DNA of 64,000 nucleotides from Bradyrhizobium sp. 138 (GCF_023074075.1 NZ_JADPKT010000022.1:434001-498000); one strand, 5' to 3'; positions 7,932 through 17,868 are shown, counted from the first letter of the stretch. Made by a program: numbers and translations. Notes: generated by a model not told the origin, from the letters alone.

Positions 7932-8701
7932 GAGGGGATGCGGCCCCGCAAAGGGCCAACTCCCGCTCGATGAAGGCGAATCTCTTCCAACAAGCCGGCG
8001 CGCCGGCATGGAGCAAGACAAGCGTGGCAGGCCGCGTCCATCCCCGACAATTGGCATTTTCGCTTCCGCACGCGGAGAGCCTCAGCCGGGACAACTTCCT
8101 TGAAGGCCCCGCCAACGTGGCCGGTCTGGCCCTGATCGAGCGCTGGCCGGAATGGCCGAACCGGATCATGTGGCTCGCCGGTCCGGAAGGAAGCGGCAAG
8201 AGCCATCTTGCCGCGATCTGGGCCGAGATCTCAGGCGCCCGCGCGACCGCGGCCAACGCACTGACCGCCACAGGCGTTCCGGGCACGCTCGCCACCGGGG
8301 CGCTGGTGGTCGAGGATCTCAAGGTTGGGGAATTCGACGAACGCGCCCTCTTCCACCTGATGAATCTTGCGCGCGAGGACGGCGCCTACGTGCTCTTCAC
8401 CGGACGCGAGGTGCCAGCCTCGCTGGAGATCGAGCTTCGCGACCTGCGCTCGCGTCTGCGCGCCGTGCCGGTGGTCACGCTGCTGCCGCCCGACGATCAG
8501 CTCTTTCGCGGCCTGATCGTCAAGTTCTGCGCCGATCGCCAGCTCGCCGTGGACGAGAGCGTGGTGGGCTACCTCGCCACCCGTCTGGAGCGGTCCTCGG
8601 CCGCAGCCCGACACGCCGTGGAACTGCTCGACAGCGAAGCCCTGCGGCTCGGCCGCCCTGTCACAAGGGCGCTGGCCGCCGAGCTATTGCGGGACGCCTG
8701 A
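7928..8701 (+). CDS. hdaA: DnaA-related regulator (HdaA-like)
   Basis: A 257-residue AAA+ protein related to DnaA without its DNA-binding domain IV. It shows the Walker A region WLAGPEGSGKSHLAAIW, a Walker B-like ALVVEDLKVGEFDE, a sensor region YVLFTGREVPASLEIELRDL and the box VII-like LRSRLRAVPVV. The N-terminus (RQLAFSLPHAESLSRDNFL) fits the clamp-binding QL-F motif of HdaA, which with DNA polymerase clamp promotes hydrolysis of DnaA-ATP and limits re-initiation. The ATG overlaps the upstream stop (ATGA). Placement beside a pgsA-like gene and ppk is usual in rhizobia. Confidence 0.85.
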   Translation: MRGDAAPQRANSRSMKANLFQQAGAPAWSKTSVAGRVHPRQLAFSLPHAESLSRDNFLEGPANVAGLALIERWPEWPNRIMWLAGPEGSGKSHLAAIWAEISGARATAANALTATGVPGTLATGALVVEDLKVGEFDERALFHLMNLAREDGAYVLFTGREVPASLEIELRDLRSRLRAVPVVTLLPPDDQLFRGLIVKFCADRQLAVDESVVGYLATRLERSSAAARHAVELLDSEALRLGRPVTRALAAELLRDA

Positions 8702-8827
8702 CCTCGCGGCCGTCCAGAGCCGCTTGACGCGGCAGAGCGGCGGAACATCAATGTCATCGAAACGTCATCGCTCTAACACATGCTCCGGCCGGTTTTGCGC
8801 GTAAGTCGCAAGGTAAGGCGAGACAGG

Positions 8828-11035
8828 ATGGACCGACTTCTGATGGACTCTGCGCAAGCCGTTGAAATTAAAGAAAAAGCCCCGGAGACCGAGGGTCTGC
8901 CGGCGATCGCGTCCAGCCCCGAGCGATTCATCAATCGCGAACTTTCCTGGCTGCATTTCAATCGCCGCGTCCTGGAGGAATCGGTCAATCCCAGCCATCC
9001 CATGCTGGAGCGGGTGCGATTCCTGTCGATTTCCGCGAATAACCTCGACGAATTCTTCATGGTCCGCGTCGCCGGCATCAAGGCCCAGGTGCGTGAGGGC
9101 ATTGCCGAACGCAGCCCCGACGGCCTGACGCCATCCGAACAGCTCGCGCTGATCAACCGCACCGTCTCCGAACTTGCCTCCGACCAGCAGGCGATCTGGC
9201 GCGATCTGCGCGGCACGCTCGCCGATGTCGGCATCGTGCTGGTTGAGGGCAAAGAAGTCACGAAGGCGGAACGGACCTGGATCGAGGACTATTTCCTCAG
9301 CAACGTGTTCCCGCTGCTGACGCCGCTGGCGATCGACCCGGCCCACCCCTTCCCGTTCATTCCGAGCCTCGGCTTCACCATCGCGCTCCAGCTCACGCGC
9401 GCCGCCGACGGCAAGCAGATGAACGCGCTGATCCGCATGCCCGGCAAGATCGACCGCTTCATCCGCCTGCCGGCCGAAGGCAAGGCCGTCCGGTTGATCT
9501 CGCTGGAACAGGCGACCGCCCTGTTCATCAACCGCCTGTTCCCCGGCTACAATCTGCACGGCCAGGGCGCGTTCCGGATCATCCGCGACTCCGAGCTCGA
9601 AATCGAGGAAGAGGCGGAAGACCTCGTCCGCCTGTTCGAGACCGCGCTGAAGCGCCGTCGCCGCGGATCGGTGATCCGGCTCGAAATCGACGCCAAGATG
9701 CCGGAGGAGCTGCGCAGCTTCGTTCAGCACGCGCTGTCGGCCGCCGACGACGAGGTGTTCCTGGTCGACGGCGTGCAGGCGATGAACGAGCTCTCGCAGC
9801 TCACACGCCTCGACCGGCCCGACCTCGAATTCACCCCTTATGTGCCGCGCCATCCCGAACGCGTGCGTGAACATGGCGGCGACATCTTCGCCGCGATCCG
9901 GCAGAAGGACCTCGTCGTCCACCATCCTTACGAATCCTTCGACGTGGTGGTGCAGTTCCTGCAGCAAGCGACGCGCGATCCTGATGTCGTCGCAATCAAG
10001 CAGACGCTCTACCGCACCTCCAACAACTCACCGATCGTGCGTGCGCTCGCGGAAGCCGCCGAGGCCGGCAAATCCGTCACGGCGTTGATCGAGCTGAAGG
10101 CGCGCTTCGACGAGGAAGCCAACATCCGCTGGGCGCGCGACCTCGAACGCGCCGGCGTGCAGGTCGTCTACGGCTTCCTCGAACTCAAAACGCACGCAAA
10201 GCTCTCGATGGTGGTACGCCGCGAAGGCGGCAGCCTCACCACCTATGTTCATACCGGCACCGGCAATTATCACCCGGTCACCGCGCGCATCTACACCGAC
10301 CTCTCCTATTTCACCTCCGATCCGACCATCGGCCGCGACGCCGCTCGCGTGTTCAATTTCATCACCGGTTATGCCGCACCGAGCGATCTGGAAAAGATGG
10401 CGGTGTCGCCGTTGACCTTGCGCAAGCGCATCATCGAGCACATCCAGGGCGAGACCGCGCATGCGCGGCACGGCCGGCACGGCGCGGTCTGGATGAAGAT
10501 GAATGCGCTGGTCGACCCCGACATCATCGACGCGCTCTACGAGGCCTCCCAGGCCGGCGTGCAGGTCGAGCTCGTGGTGCGCGGTATCTGTTGCCTGCGC
10601 CCCGGCATTCCCGGCCTGTCGGAGAACATCCGCGTCAAGTCGATCATCGGACGCTTCCTGGAACACGGCCGAATCTACTGCTTCGGCATGGGCCAGGGCC
10701 TGCCGAGCGCCAAAGCGGCTGTGTATATCTCCTCCGCCGACATGATGCCGCGCAACCTCGACCGCCGCGTCGAGGTGCTGTGTCCGCTGCAAAATCCGAC
10801 GGTGCATCAGCAGGTTCTCGAACAGATCATGGTCGCGAATCTCAAGGACAATGAGCAAAGCTGGCAATTGTTGCCGGATGGGTCGTCAACGCGTATGAAG
10901 ACCGCGAAGGGCGAGGAGCCTTTCAACGTCCACAACTACTTCATGACAAATCCGAGTCTGTCTGGCCGTGGAAAGTCGCTCAAGGAATCCTCGCCGCGTC
11001 GTCTCACGCGCCGGAACGAACGCCATCAACCCTGA
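8828..11035 (+). CDS. ppk1: Polyphosphate kinase 1
   Basis: Reversibly transfers the gamma-phosphate of ATP to polyphosphate. The 735 residues from ATG 8828 match the family. Visible parts are the N-terminal domain ([18 protein letters not shown]), the head domain, and two phospholipase-D-like domains with [13 protein letters not shown] (the H-x-K containing the autophosphorylated His) and [13 protein letters not shown] (second catalytic His). [19 protein letters not shown] is another hallmark. ATG 8843 is an alternative start. It is followed 15 bases later by ppx, so synthesis and degradation enzymes are co-transcribed. Confidence 0.97.
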   Translation: MDRLLMDSAQAVEIKEKAPETEGLPAIASSPERFINRELSWLHFNRRVLEESVNPSHPMLERVRFLSISANNLDEFFMVRVAGIKAQVREGIAERSPDGLTPSEQLALINRTVSELASDQQAIWRDLRGTLADVGIVLVEGKEVTKAERTWIEDYFLSNVFPLLTPLAIDPAHPFPFIPSLGFTIALQLTRAADGKQMNALIRMPGKIDRFIRLPAEGKAVRLISLEQATALFINRLFPGYNLHGQGAFRIIRDSELEIEEEAEDLVRLFETALKRRRRGSVIRLEIDAKMPEELRSFVQHALSAADDEVFLVDGVQAMNELSQLTRLDRPDLEFTPYVPRHPERVREHGGDIFAAIRQKDLVVHHPYESFDVVVQFLQQATRDPDVVAIKQTLYRTSNNSPIVRALAEAAEAGKSVTALIELKARFDEEANIRWARDLERAGVQVVYGFLELKTHAKLSMVVRREGGSLTTYVHTGTGNYHPVTARIYTDLSYFTSDPTIGRDAARVFNFITGYAAPSDLEKMAVSPLTLRKRIIEHIQGETAHARHGRHGAVWMKMNALVDPDIIDALYEASQAGVQVELVVRGICCLRPGIPGLSENIRVKSIIGRFLEHGRIYCFGMGQGLPSAKAAVYISSADMMPRNLDRRVEVLCPLQNPTVHQQVLEQIMVANLKDNEQSWQLLPDGSSTRMKTAKGEEPFNVHNYFMTNPSLSGRGKSLKESSPRRLTRRNERHQP

Positions 11036-11050
11036 TCGGGGATTTCCGAC

Positions 11051-12553
11051 GTGAAGCGGCCGCGCAAGCGCGGCTCGAGCGTCGCCGTCATCGACATCGG
11101 TTCCAACTCGGTCCGTCTCGTCGTCTACGAGGCGCTGGCGCGCAGCCTCATTCCGATCTTCAACGAGAAGACGCTGTGCGGCCTCGGGCGCGAGGTGCAG
11201 AGCACGGGCCTGCTCGCCCCCGACGCGGTCGACAAGGCGCTGACCTCGCTGAAGCGATTCCGCGCCCTGTGCCGTGTGATGCAGGTCGGGCGCGTGTTCG
11301 CGATCGCCACAGCGGCCTGCCGCGACGCCTCCAACGGCGCCGATTTCATCGCCAAGGCCGAACGCATCTGCGCCGTGAAGATCGAGATCCTGTCGGGCCC
11401 GCGCGAGGCGCGGCTGTCGGCGCTAGGTGTGATCTCCGGCATCCATCATCCCGACGGCATCGTCGGCGACCTCGGTGGCGGCTCGCTCGAATTGATCGAC
11501 GTGCGCCGGAACAGCGTGCGCAGCGGCGTGACGCTGCCGCTCGGCGGGCTCGCGCTCCAGGATCTCGCGCACAAATCGCTCAAGCGCGCCGACCGCATCG
11601 TGCGCGAGGCGCTCGACGAGGTGCCGCAGCTCACCGCGGGCCGCGGCCGCACCTTCTACGCGGTCGGCGGCACCTGGCGCGCGCTCGCGCGCATTCACAT
11701 CATCCAGAGCGGCTATCCGCTCCAGGTGATGCATGGCTATTCGTTGTCCGCGGCCGAAGCGCTCGACTTCGCGCGCCGCCTGCGCCGGCTTGCGGCCGCC
11801 GATATGCTCGCCGACATCGAGATCGTTGCCGATGCGCGCCGCCCGCTCCTCACCTATGCGGCGTTGGTGCTCGAGCACATCATCCGCATTGCGAAGCCGA
11901 AGACCATCGTGTTCTCCACCTTCGGCGTGCGCGAGGGCCTGCTGCACGAGAAGCTGTCGGAGGTAGAACGCAACAAGGACGGCCTAATCTGCGCCGCCGA
12001 AGAGCTGAACCAGCTGCTGTCACGCTCGGCCAAGCACGCCCACGAGCTGATCGCCTGGACCGACCGCCTCGCGCGCGTGGTGAAGCTGCGCGAGACCGAG
12101 GAGGACCGCCGGCTGCGCCACACCGCGTGCCTGCTATCCGACATCGGCTGGCGCGTGCATCCCGATCACCGCGGCGAGCAGACGCTGAGCCTCGTCGTCA
12201 ACGGCAATTTCGGCGCGATCACCCACACCGAGCGCGCCTTCGTCGGCCTGTCGGTGTTCTATCGCTATGCGGGCCTGAGCGAGGAAAACCAGCCGCCGGT
12301 CACCATGCAGGAGCTGCTGACCCCTGCGCAGCTCGAACGTGCGCGCCTCCTGGGCGCCGCGTTCCGCGTCGCGCATCTGATCTCGGCGGCGCGGCCGGGC
12401 GTGTTGCCGGCCACGCATTTCCGCAGCCAGGGACGCAAGCTGATGCTGGTGTTCGAGCACCGCCTCGGCGACCTCGTCGCTGACCGCGTCGGCAGCCGCT
12501 TCCGTCAGCTCGCCCGCCTGATTGGCCGCGCCGGCTCGATCGTCAGGCGTTAA
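11051..12553 (+). CDS. ppx: Exopolyphosphatase (Ppx/GppA family)
   Basis: A 500-residue enzyme removing terminal phosphate from polyphosphate and/or pppGpp. The actin-like ATPase fold shows VAVIDIGSNSVRLVVYE (phosphate 1), ILSGPREARLSALGVI with the catalytic Glu region, and GIVGDLGGGSLELIDV (phosphate 2). The C-terminal HD-like half includes RHTACLLSDIGWRVHPDHRG. The start codon is GTG; the next in-frame ATG lies well inside the fold. The stop is three bases from the convergent TerC-family stop, with no terminator between them. Confidence 0.93.
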   Translation: MKRPRKRGSSVAVIDIGSNSVRLVVYEALARSLIPIFNEKTLCGLGREVQSTGLLAPDAVDKALTSLKRFRALCRVMQVGRVFAIATAACRDASNGADFIAKAERICAVKIEILSGPREARLSALGVISGIHHPDGIVGDLGGGSLELIDVRRNSVRSGVTLPLGGLALQDLAHKSLKRADRIVREALDEVPQLTAGRGRTFYAVGGTWRALARIHIIQSGYPLQVMHGYSLSAAEALDFARRLRRLAAADMLADIEIVADARRPLLTYAALVLEHIIRIAKPKTIVFSTFGVREGLLHEKLSEVERNKDGLICAAEELNQLLSRSAKHAHELIAWTDRLARVVKLRETEEDRRLRHTACLLSDIGWRVHPDHRGEQTLSLVVNGNFGAITHTERAFVGLSVFYRYAGLSEENQPPVTMQELLTPAQLERARLLGAAFRVAHLISAARPGVLPATHFRSQGRKLMLVFEHRLGDLVADRVGSRFRQLARLIGRAGSIVRR

Positions 12554-12556
12554 AAA

Positions 12557-13417
12557 TTACTTCGCCGACGCCCTGGCGTGCCGCTCGGATGATTCCAGTG
12601 CGGCGACGCTCAGGCTGCGACGGCGCCAGATGGTGCCGGCAACAAGCACGACGACGACGCCGAGAGCTGCGCAGAAATATTCGCCACCGGCGCCGCCATG
12701 GCCGAACTGCGGCGGGATACGCAAGGCCCCCAGCATCGTGTCGAGCGAGGCACCGAACGGGCCCTCGAACAGTGTATGCAGCTTGGGCGCGACGCCAGGA
12801 TCGGTCGCGATCACCTCGCCCGCGATCCAGCCGAGCAGTGCAGCACCAGCCCAGACCAGCACTGGCAGTTTCTCGAGCAGCGCCATGATCAGCGCCGCAC
12901 CGGCGACGATCAGCGGCACGCTGATGGCAAGGCCGAGGATCAGGAGCGGTACGCTGCCATTGGCCGCGGCGGCCACCGCAATGACGTTGTCGAGAGACAT
13001 GACGATATCGGCAACCACGACGATCTGGATGGCCTGCCACAGATGCGAAGCGGACTCGACGTCGTCCTCGTCCTCGTTTTCCGGCACCAGCAGCTTGGCC
13101 GCGATCACGATCAGTGCGAGACCGCCGACGAGCTTGAGATACGGCAGCTCCATCAGGGTCGCAACGATGCCGGTGAAGATGATCCGCAGCATCACCGCAG
13201 CGCCGGCACCGAAGATCATGCCCCACAGCCGGTGCCGCGGCGAGAGACCGCGGCAGGCGAGCGCGATCACCAGCGCGTTGTCGCCGGAGAGCAGGATGTT
13301 GATCCAGATGATCTTGCCGACCGCGATCCAGAAGGTCGGTTCGGCCATCTCGTTGCGAAACTGGGTGAAGAACGCCCCGATCGTCGCGGGATCGAAGATC
13401 TGCCAGAGCCAGTTCAC
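12557..13417 (-). CDS. TerC-family integral membrane protein (YjbE type)
   Basis: A 286-residue membrane protein with about seven hydrophobic segments. TerC hallmarks are IIWINILLSGDNALVIALAC near residues 38-57 and VVADIVMSLDNVIAVAAAAN in the middle, each carrying an Asp-Asn pair in a membrane segment. An acidic loop (PENEDEDDVE) lies between the halves. Members act in metal export (manganese) or metal-linked stress. Only 45 bases separate it from ndk upstream, so it is probably co-transcribed with ndk, and there is no room for the yybP-ykoY riboswitch often linked to TerC genes. Confidence 0.88.
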   Translation of the reverse strand: MNWLWQIFDPATIGAFFTQFRNEMAEPTFWIAVGKIIWINILLSGDNALVIALACRGLSPRHRLWGMIFGAGAAVMLRIIFTGIVATLMELPYLKLVGGLALIVIAAKLLVPENEDEDDVESASHLWQAIQIVVVADIVMSLDNVIAVAAAANGSVPLLILGLAISVPLIVAGAALIMALLEKLPVLVWAGAALLGWIAGEVIATDPGVAPKLHTLFEGPFGASLDTMLGALRIPPQFGHGGAGGEYFCAALGVVVVLVAGTIWRRRSLSVAALESSERHARASAK

Positions 13418-13462
13418 AATGAGTCCTTTCGCCCGTGTCGGCCTAACTTATCGGCTGATGGA

Positions 13463-13885
13463 TCAGCCGACGATCTCGTTGCCCGAGAAGAACTGCGCGA
13501 TCTCGATCGCGGCGGTCTCCGGCGCATCCGAGCCGTGCGCGGAATTCTCGCCGATCGACTTGGCGTAGAGCTTGCGGATGGTGCCGTCGGCGGCCTTGGA
13601 CGGATCGGTCGCGCCCATCGCGTCGCGGTACTTGGCGATGGCGTTCTCGCCTTCCAGAACCTGGACCACGACCGGGCCCGAGGTCATGAACTCGACGAGC
13701 TCGCCGAAGAACGGCCGCGCCTTGTGAACGGCATAGAAGGTCTCGGCCTGTTCCTTGGTCATGCGGATGCGCTTCTGCGCGACGATGCGCAGGCCGGCCT
13801 TTTCGATCACGGCGTTGACGGCGCCGGTCAGGTTACGCGCGGTCGCGTCGGGCTTGATGATCGAGAAAGTGCGTTCGATGGCCAT
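13463..13885 (-). CDS. ndk: Nucleoside diphosphate kinase
   Basis: Balances NTP pools by phosphotransfer through a phospho-histidine. The 140 residues are standard; the active-site His is H117 in [13 protein letters not shown], and the N-terminal [16 protein letters not shown] is diagnostic. A perfect palindrome TCGGCTGAT/ATCAGCCGA spans the stop codon (13451-13470). The TerC-family gene follows after 45 bases. Confidence 0.98.
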   Translation of the reverse strand: MAIERTFSIIKPDATARNLTGAVNAVIEKAGLRIVAQKRIRMTKEQAETFYAVHKARPFFGELVEFMTSGPVVVQVLEGENAIAKYRDAMGATDPSKAADGTIRKLYAKSIGENSAHGSDAPETAAIEIAQFFSGNEIVG

Positions 13886-14198
13886 AATCTTGTCCTTGGG
13901 AAGAAAGCGGTGGTTGCCGGGTTGCGGGGCTTATATCGGCGCCTTTGCGATCCGGCAAGCGATCGCCGGCATGACGTCACAGGCGCATCGCCGCAGGACC
14001 GGGCCCGGCGATTTCCTCTTGGATTACGACAATTTCACCCAGATGAACCCAATCTGAAGCCTCCATTCAGGCTTTGGTTCAGTCGGCCGGCTTAAGCTCC
14101 TTCCATCGAAACCAAAGCCTGACCTTCAGGCGAACTGTTTCGGCGGCCTTTCCATCGACGCGGATTGCCCCCGCGCCGGCAGTTTTGAGGAGATCACC
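13886..14198. other. Divergent intergenic region with 13-bp inverted repeat
   Basis: About 313 bases between ndk and the His/Gly/Trp-rich gene. It holds no convincing coding frame. Its notable content is an inverted repeat, TCAGGCTTTGGTT at 14067-14079 and AACCAAAGCCTGA at 14110-14122, with a 30-base loop. The repeat sits about 75 bases before the downstream start and could form a leader hairpin. Confidence 0.55.
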
Positions 14199-14462
14199 AT
14201 GTTGAGGAAACTTTCGCTTGCCGCTGTCGCCGCGGTTGCGCTGGGTGCCGCGTTGGCGCCGACCTCGGCTTCCGCCCATTGGCACGGTGGCTGGCACGGC
14301 GGCGGTTGGCACGGGCACGGCGGCGGCTGGCACCGCGGCTATGGCTGGGGTGGCCCGCGCTTCTATGCCCCCGTCTCCTACGGTTATGGCGGCTGCTACG
14401 TGCGCCGGCTGGTCCCGACCCCCTGGGGACCCCGCTGGCGGATGATCAACCGCTGCTACTGA
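14199..14462 (+). CDS. Small secreted His/Gly/Trp-rich protein
   Basis: An 87-residue protein. The first 26 residues form a signal peptide (LSLAAVAAVALGAALAPTSASA). The mature part begins with repeated HGGWHGGGWHGHGGGWHRG, then a Tyr/Gly segment and a C-terminal domain with two cysteines (GGCYVRR and MINRCY) that could form a disulfide. The ribosome site is GAGGAG. It is followed by a strong terminator, so it is monocistronic. The dense histidines suggest metal binding, which is inference; no named family recognised. Confidence 0.8.
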   Translation: MLRKLSLAAVAAVALGAALAPTSASAHWHGGWHGGGWHGHGGGWHRGYGWGGPRFYAPVSYGYGGCYVRRLVPTPWGPRWRMINRCY

Positions 14463-14523
14463 GCCCGGCAGCACCTTCCCAAAGACCCGACAGGTATCTG
14501 CGCCCCACAGGTACCTTCCAAGA

Positions 14524-14562
14524 GGAGCCCCGGCGATCCCCCCGCCGGGGCTCCGCATTTTG
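14524..14562 (+). terminator. Rho-independent terminator
   Basis: A 12-bp perfect stem, GGAGCCCCGGCG (14524-14535) with CGCCGGGGCTCC (14543-14554), has a 7-base loop and is followed by GCATTTTG. It closes the His/Gly/Trp-rich gene. Confidence 0.9.
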
Positions 14563-14686
14563 GGCGGATATGGCGAGATTCATGCAATTTTGACGTGAAT
14601 GCCGGCGATCCCAAAGAGTGGCGAAACCATTTTGGGGGTCAATGACTTGGTACCGTGACTTTACTTTAAACACACGGAACCGCGCG

Positions 14687-14860
14687 ATGGCTGGGCCTAT
14701 TGCCAATGAGAGCGAACAGATCGACCGGCGCACCAGCCGCTCGATTTGCGATGCCGTGGGCGAGCGACTCCAGCAGAGCCTGCGGCCCGAGCCCCGGCTC
14801 CCCACGCATCTCGAGCAGCTCCTGCATGAGCTGGAACGGCGCGACCGGGACCCGCATTAA
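14687..14860 (+). CDS. 57-residue protein, possibly NepR-like
   Basis: A short frame beginning MAGPIANESEQIDRRTSR; an upstream ATG at 14618 would add 23 residues. The C-terminal half, AVGERLQQSLRPEPRLPTHL followed by EQLLHELERRD, resembles in spacing the NepR anti-sigma domain (helix, short linker with Pro, helix ending near L-x-x-L-L), but no PhyR or ECF sigma gene is adjacent, so this is weak. It precedes the ABC-F gene by 42 bases on the same strand. Confidence 0.4.
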   Translation: MAGPIANESEQIDRRTSRSICDAVGERLQQSLRPEPRLPTHLEQLLHELERRDRDPH

Positions 14861-14902
14861 GTTGCGGCTTGCCTTTAATCTCGCCTGCGGTGACAAGGCC
14901 GC

Positions 14903-16765
14903 ATGCTGTCCATTACCGACCTCTCCATCCGCCTCGCCGGACGCCTTTTGATTGACCAGAGTTCCGTGCAGATCACGCCCGGATCGCGCGTCGGCATGGT
15001 CGGACGCAACGGCACCGGCAAGTCGACGCTGTTCAAGGTGATCCGCGGCGAGCTCGCGGCCGAGCACGGTTCGGTGACCTTGCCGCCGCGTTGGCGAATC
15101 GGCAGCCTGGCCCAGGAAGCCCCGAACGGCCCGGAGAGCCTGATCTCCGTCGTGCTCAAGGCCGATCTCGAGCGCGATGCGCTGCTCACTGAAGCCGAGA
15201 GCGCGACCGATCCGCACCGGATCGCCGAGATCCAGACCCGCCTTGTCGACATCGACGCGCATTCGGCGCCGAGCCGCGCCGCCGCGATCCTCTCCGGCCT
15301 CGGCTTTTCCGCCGCCGAGCAGCTCCGCCCCTGCGCCGAATTCTCCGGCGGCTGGCGCATGCGCGTCGCGCTCGCCGCGACGCTGTTCGCGGCCCCCGAC
15401 CTCTTGCTGCTCGACGAGCCCACCAACTATCTCGACCTCGAGGGCACGCTGTGGCTGGAGGATCACCTCGCGCATTATCCGCGCACCGTGATCGTGATCA
15501 GCCACGACCGCGACCTCCTGGAGAGCTCGGTCGACCAGATTCTGCATCTGGAGCGCGGCAAGCTCACGCTCTACAAGGGCACCTATTCCTCGTTCGAGGA
15601 GCAACGCGCCGCGCGCGAGCTGCTCGATGCGAAGGCGGTCAAGCGCCAGGAAGCCGAACGCGCCCGGCTGCAGGCCTTCGTCGATCGCTTCAAGGCCAAG
15701 GCCTCGAAAGCGCGGCAGGCACAGTCGCGCGTCAAGATGCTGGAGCGGCTGAAGCCGATCACGGCGCTGGTCACCGAGGACGTGCGCGAGATCAGCTTCC
15801 CGGCGCCGGAGAAGATCCTGTCGCCGCCGATCATCGCGGCGGACAACGCCGTGGTCGGCTACGATCCGGCGAGCCCGGTGCTCAATCGCGTCACCTTGCG
15901 CATCGACAATGACGACCGCATCGCGCTGTTAGGGGCCAACGGCAACGGCAAGTCGACCCTCGTCAAGCTGCTCGCCGGACGGCTGGCGCCTTTCTCGGGA
16001 AAGGTGACGCGCGCGGACAAGCTGTCGATCGCCTATTTCGCGCAGCACCAGCTCGACGAGCTCAACGAGGACGCGTCCGCCTACGACCACGTCCGCAAGC
16101 TGATGGGCGATGCACCCGAGGCAAAAGTGCGGGCGCGCGCCGGCGCGATCGGCTTCTCCGGCAAGGCCGCCGATACCAAGGCCGGCAAATTGTCGGGCGG
16201 CGAGAAGGCGCGGCTCTTGCTGGGGCTAGCGACCTTCTTCGGCCCCAACATGATCATCCTGGACGAGCCGACCAACCATCTCGACATCGACAGCCGCGCT
16301 GCGCTTGCCGAGGCGATCAATGAATTTCCCGGCGCCGTCATCATGGTCTCGCACGATCGCTATCTGATCGAGGCCTGCGCCGACCGACTCTGGATCGTCG
16401 CCGACCGCACCGTCACCAATTACGACGGCGACCTCGACGAGTACCGGCGCCTGGTGCTGTCCGCGCGCAACGGCGAGCCCGCCCCGCGCGAGCGCAGCGC
16501 CGCCAGCGAGAAGCCGCAGCGCGCGAGGTCGGACAATCGCGGCTCGCTGAAGAAGCGTATCGCCGATGCCGAAGCCGAGATCGCCCGCGTCAGCGAGATC
16601 ATCACCAAGATCGACACCGCCCTCTCCCTACCCGACATCTTTACCCGCGATCCCAAGCAGGCCGCACAGCTGTCAAAGGCGCGCGCGAATGCAGCGGACG
16701 CACTGGCGCGCGCGGAGGAGCAATGGCTCGAGGCCAGCACGCAGTTTGACGAAGCGGCGGGCTGA
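14903..16765 (+). CDS. ABC-F family ATP-binding protein
   Basis: A 620-residue cytosolic protein with two ABC domains and no membrane segments, typical of ABC-F translation factors (Uup/YheS/EttA-like) acting at the ribosome. Domain 1 has Walker A GRNGTGKS (34-41), signature FSGGWRMRVALA and DEPTNYLD. A charged linker (RARLQAFVDRFKAKASKARQ) follows, then domain 2 with GANGNGKST, LSGGEKARLLLG and DEPTNHLD. The C-terminal extension (residues about 535-620) is charged and coiled-coil-like, as in Uup. Exact subfamily is not certain. Confidence 0.93.
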   Translation: MLSITDLSIRLAGRLLIDQSSVQITPGSRVGMVGRNGTGKSTLFKVIRGELAAEHGSVTLPPRWRIGSLAQEAPNGPESLISVVLKADLERDALLTEAESATDPHRIAEIQTRLVDIDAHSAPSRAAAILSGLGFSAAEQLRPCAEFSGGWRMRVALAATLFAAPDLLLLDEPTNYLDLEGTLWLEDHLAHYPRTVIVISHDRDLLESSVDQILHLERGKLTLYKGTYSSFEEQRAARELLDAKAVKRQEAERARLQAFVDRFKAKASKARQAQSRVKMLERLKPITALVTEDVREISFPAPEKILSPPIIAADNAVVGYDPASPVLNRVTLRIDNDDRIALLGANGNGKSTLVKLLAGRLAPFSGKVTRADKLSIAYFAQHQLDELNEDASAYDHVRKLMGDAPEAKVRARAGAIGFSGKAADTKAGKLSGGEKARLLLGLATFFGPNMIILDEPTNHLDIDSRAALAEAINEFPGAVIMVSHDRYLIEACADRLWIVADRTVTNYDGDLDEYRRLVLSARNGEPAPRERSAASEKPQRARSDNRGSLKKRIADAEAEIARVSEIITKIDTALSLPDIFTRDPKQAAQLSKARANAADALARAEEQWLEASTQFDEAAG

Positions 16766-16902
16766 CCTCCCGATCAAATTCGGAAAAACAACCCCATGCA
16801 CAGTACCGGTGCTTTAGCACCGGCACCTAAGCACTTGAATTGGCTGTCCTCTCCCTCCTCGCCGCGATCGCCCGCCGCGGGGCAATTGCGCGCCGGAACG
16901 AC

Positions 16903-17868
16903 TCAGTCCGCGTACTGCCCGGCCGCCTTGATGATCGGCGCCCAACGGTCGATTTCACTGGTCAGCATCGCGCCCAGCGCCTCGGGCGTCGCCTTGTCCT
17001 GTGGGACCGGCTCGGTGTTGATGTCGTTGAAGCGAGCGATCAGCGTCGGATCCTTCAGCGCCGTCTGCAGCGCCGCCGTCAGCTTCTGGACGACCGCCGG
17101 CGGTGTGCCCTTGGGCGCATAGATGCCGTGCCAGACGCCGAGCTCGAAACCCTTGAGGCCGGCCTCGTCGGCCGTCGGCAGATCGGGCAGGCTCTTCAGC
17201 CGCTCCTTGGTGGTGATTGCGTAAGCCTTGACCTGCTTGGCCGTGATCGGCCCCGTGGTGTTCGTCGCCTGGTCGCAGGTGAGATCGATCTGCTTGCCGA
17301 GCAGATCATTCATGATCGGGCCGTTGCCCTTGTAGGGCACCGTGGTGAGCTGCTTCTGGATCGCCGTCATGAACAGCATGCCGCAGAGATGCGATGCCGC
17401 CCCTAACCCGGCATTGGCGTAGGTCAGCTTGTCGCCCTGCTGCTGGGCGTAGGCGACCAGGTCCTTCAGCGTGTCGGCCGGAAAATCCGGACGCGCGATG
17501 ATGGTCATCGGCGCGTTGGTCACGAGCCCGATCGGCGCAAACGCCGTCTTCGTGTCATAGCTCAAATTGCGGTACAGCGTCGCGGCGGTCGAGATGCCGA
17601 CATGATGGATCAGCAGCGTGTAGCCGTCGGCTTGCGCGCGCGCGGCGCGGGTCGTGCCGATGGTGCCGCCGGCGCCGGTTGCGTTCTCGACGATGACCTG
17701 CTGTCCCAGGGATTTCGCCATGCCCGCGGCGGTCAGGCGCGCGATGGTGTCGGTCGGCCCGCCTGCCGCGAACGGCACCAGCATGGTGATGGTCCTCGTT
17801 GGGTAATCCTGGGCAATGGCCGCACCGAGCGGCAGAAGCAGAGCCGATACGAGGGCAATGAACCGCAT
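16903..17868 (-). CDS. TctC/Bug-family periplasmic substrate-binding protein
   Basis: A 321-residue extracytoplasmic solute receptor of the tripartite tricarboxylate transporter family. The signal peptide is RFIALVSALLLPLGAAIAQ. The family start DYPTRTITMLVPFAAGGPTD follows, with GQQVIVENATGAGGTIGT and later YANAGLGAASHLCGMLF. The start at 17868 has GAGGAAAC just upstream and gives a proper signal peptide, while the longer frame does not. No tctA/tctB membrane genes are nearby, so it is an orphan receptor, common in bacteria with many Bug proteins. Ligand unknown. Confidence 0.9.
   Translation of the reverse strand: MRFIALVSALLLPLGAAIAQDYPTRTITMLVPFAAGGPTDTIARLTAAGMAKSLGQQVIVENATGAGGTIGTTRAARAQADGYTLLIHHVGISTAATLYRNLSYDTKTAFAPIGLVTNAPMTIIARPDFPADTLKDLVAYAQQQGDKLTYANAGLGAASHLCGMLFMTAIQKQLTTVPYKGNGPIMNDLLGKQIDLTCDQATNTTGPITAKQVKAYAITTKERLKSLPDLPTADEAGLKGFELGVWHGIYAPKGTPPAVVQKLTAALQTALKDPTLIARFNDINTEPVPQDKATPEALGAMLTSEIDRWAPIIKAAGQYAD

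Noticed and set aside
13418..13462. A manganese riboswitch upstream of the TerC-family gene
   Set aside because: Only 45 bases separate ndk and the TerC gene, too short for a yybP-ykoY aptamer, and no motif is visible.
12698..14095. A 465-codon plus-strand frame
   Set aside because: Antisense to the TerC-family gene and ndk, both with conserved motifs.
16806..16823. Hairpin CCGGTGCT-TT-AGCACCGG as terminator of the ABC-F gene
   Set aside because: The stem is perfect but no T-run follows on either strand close by, so I do not call it a terminator.
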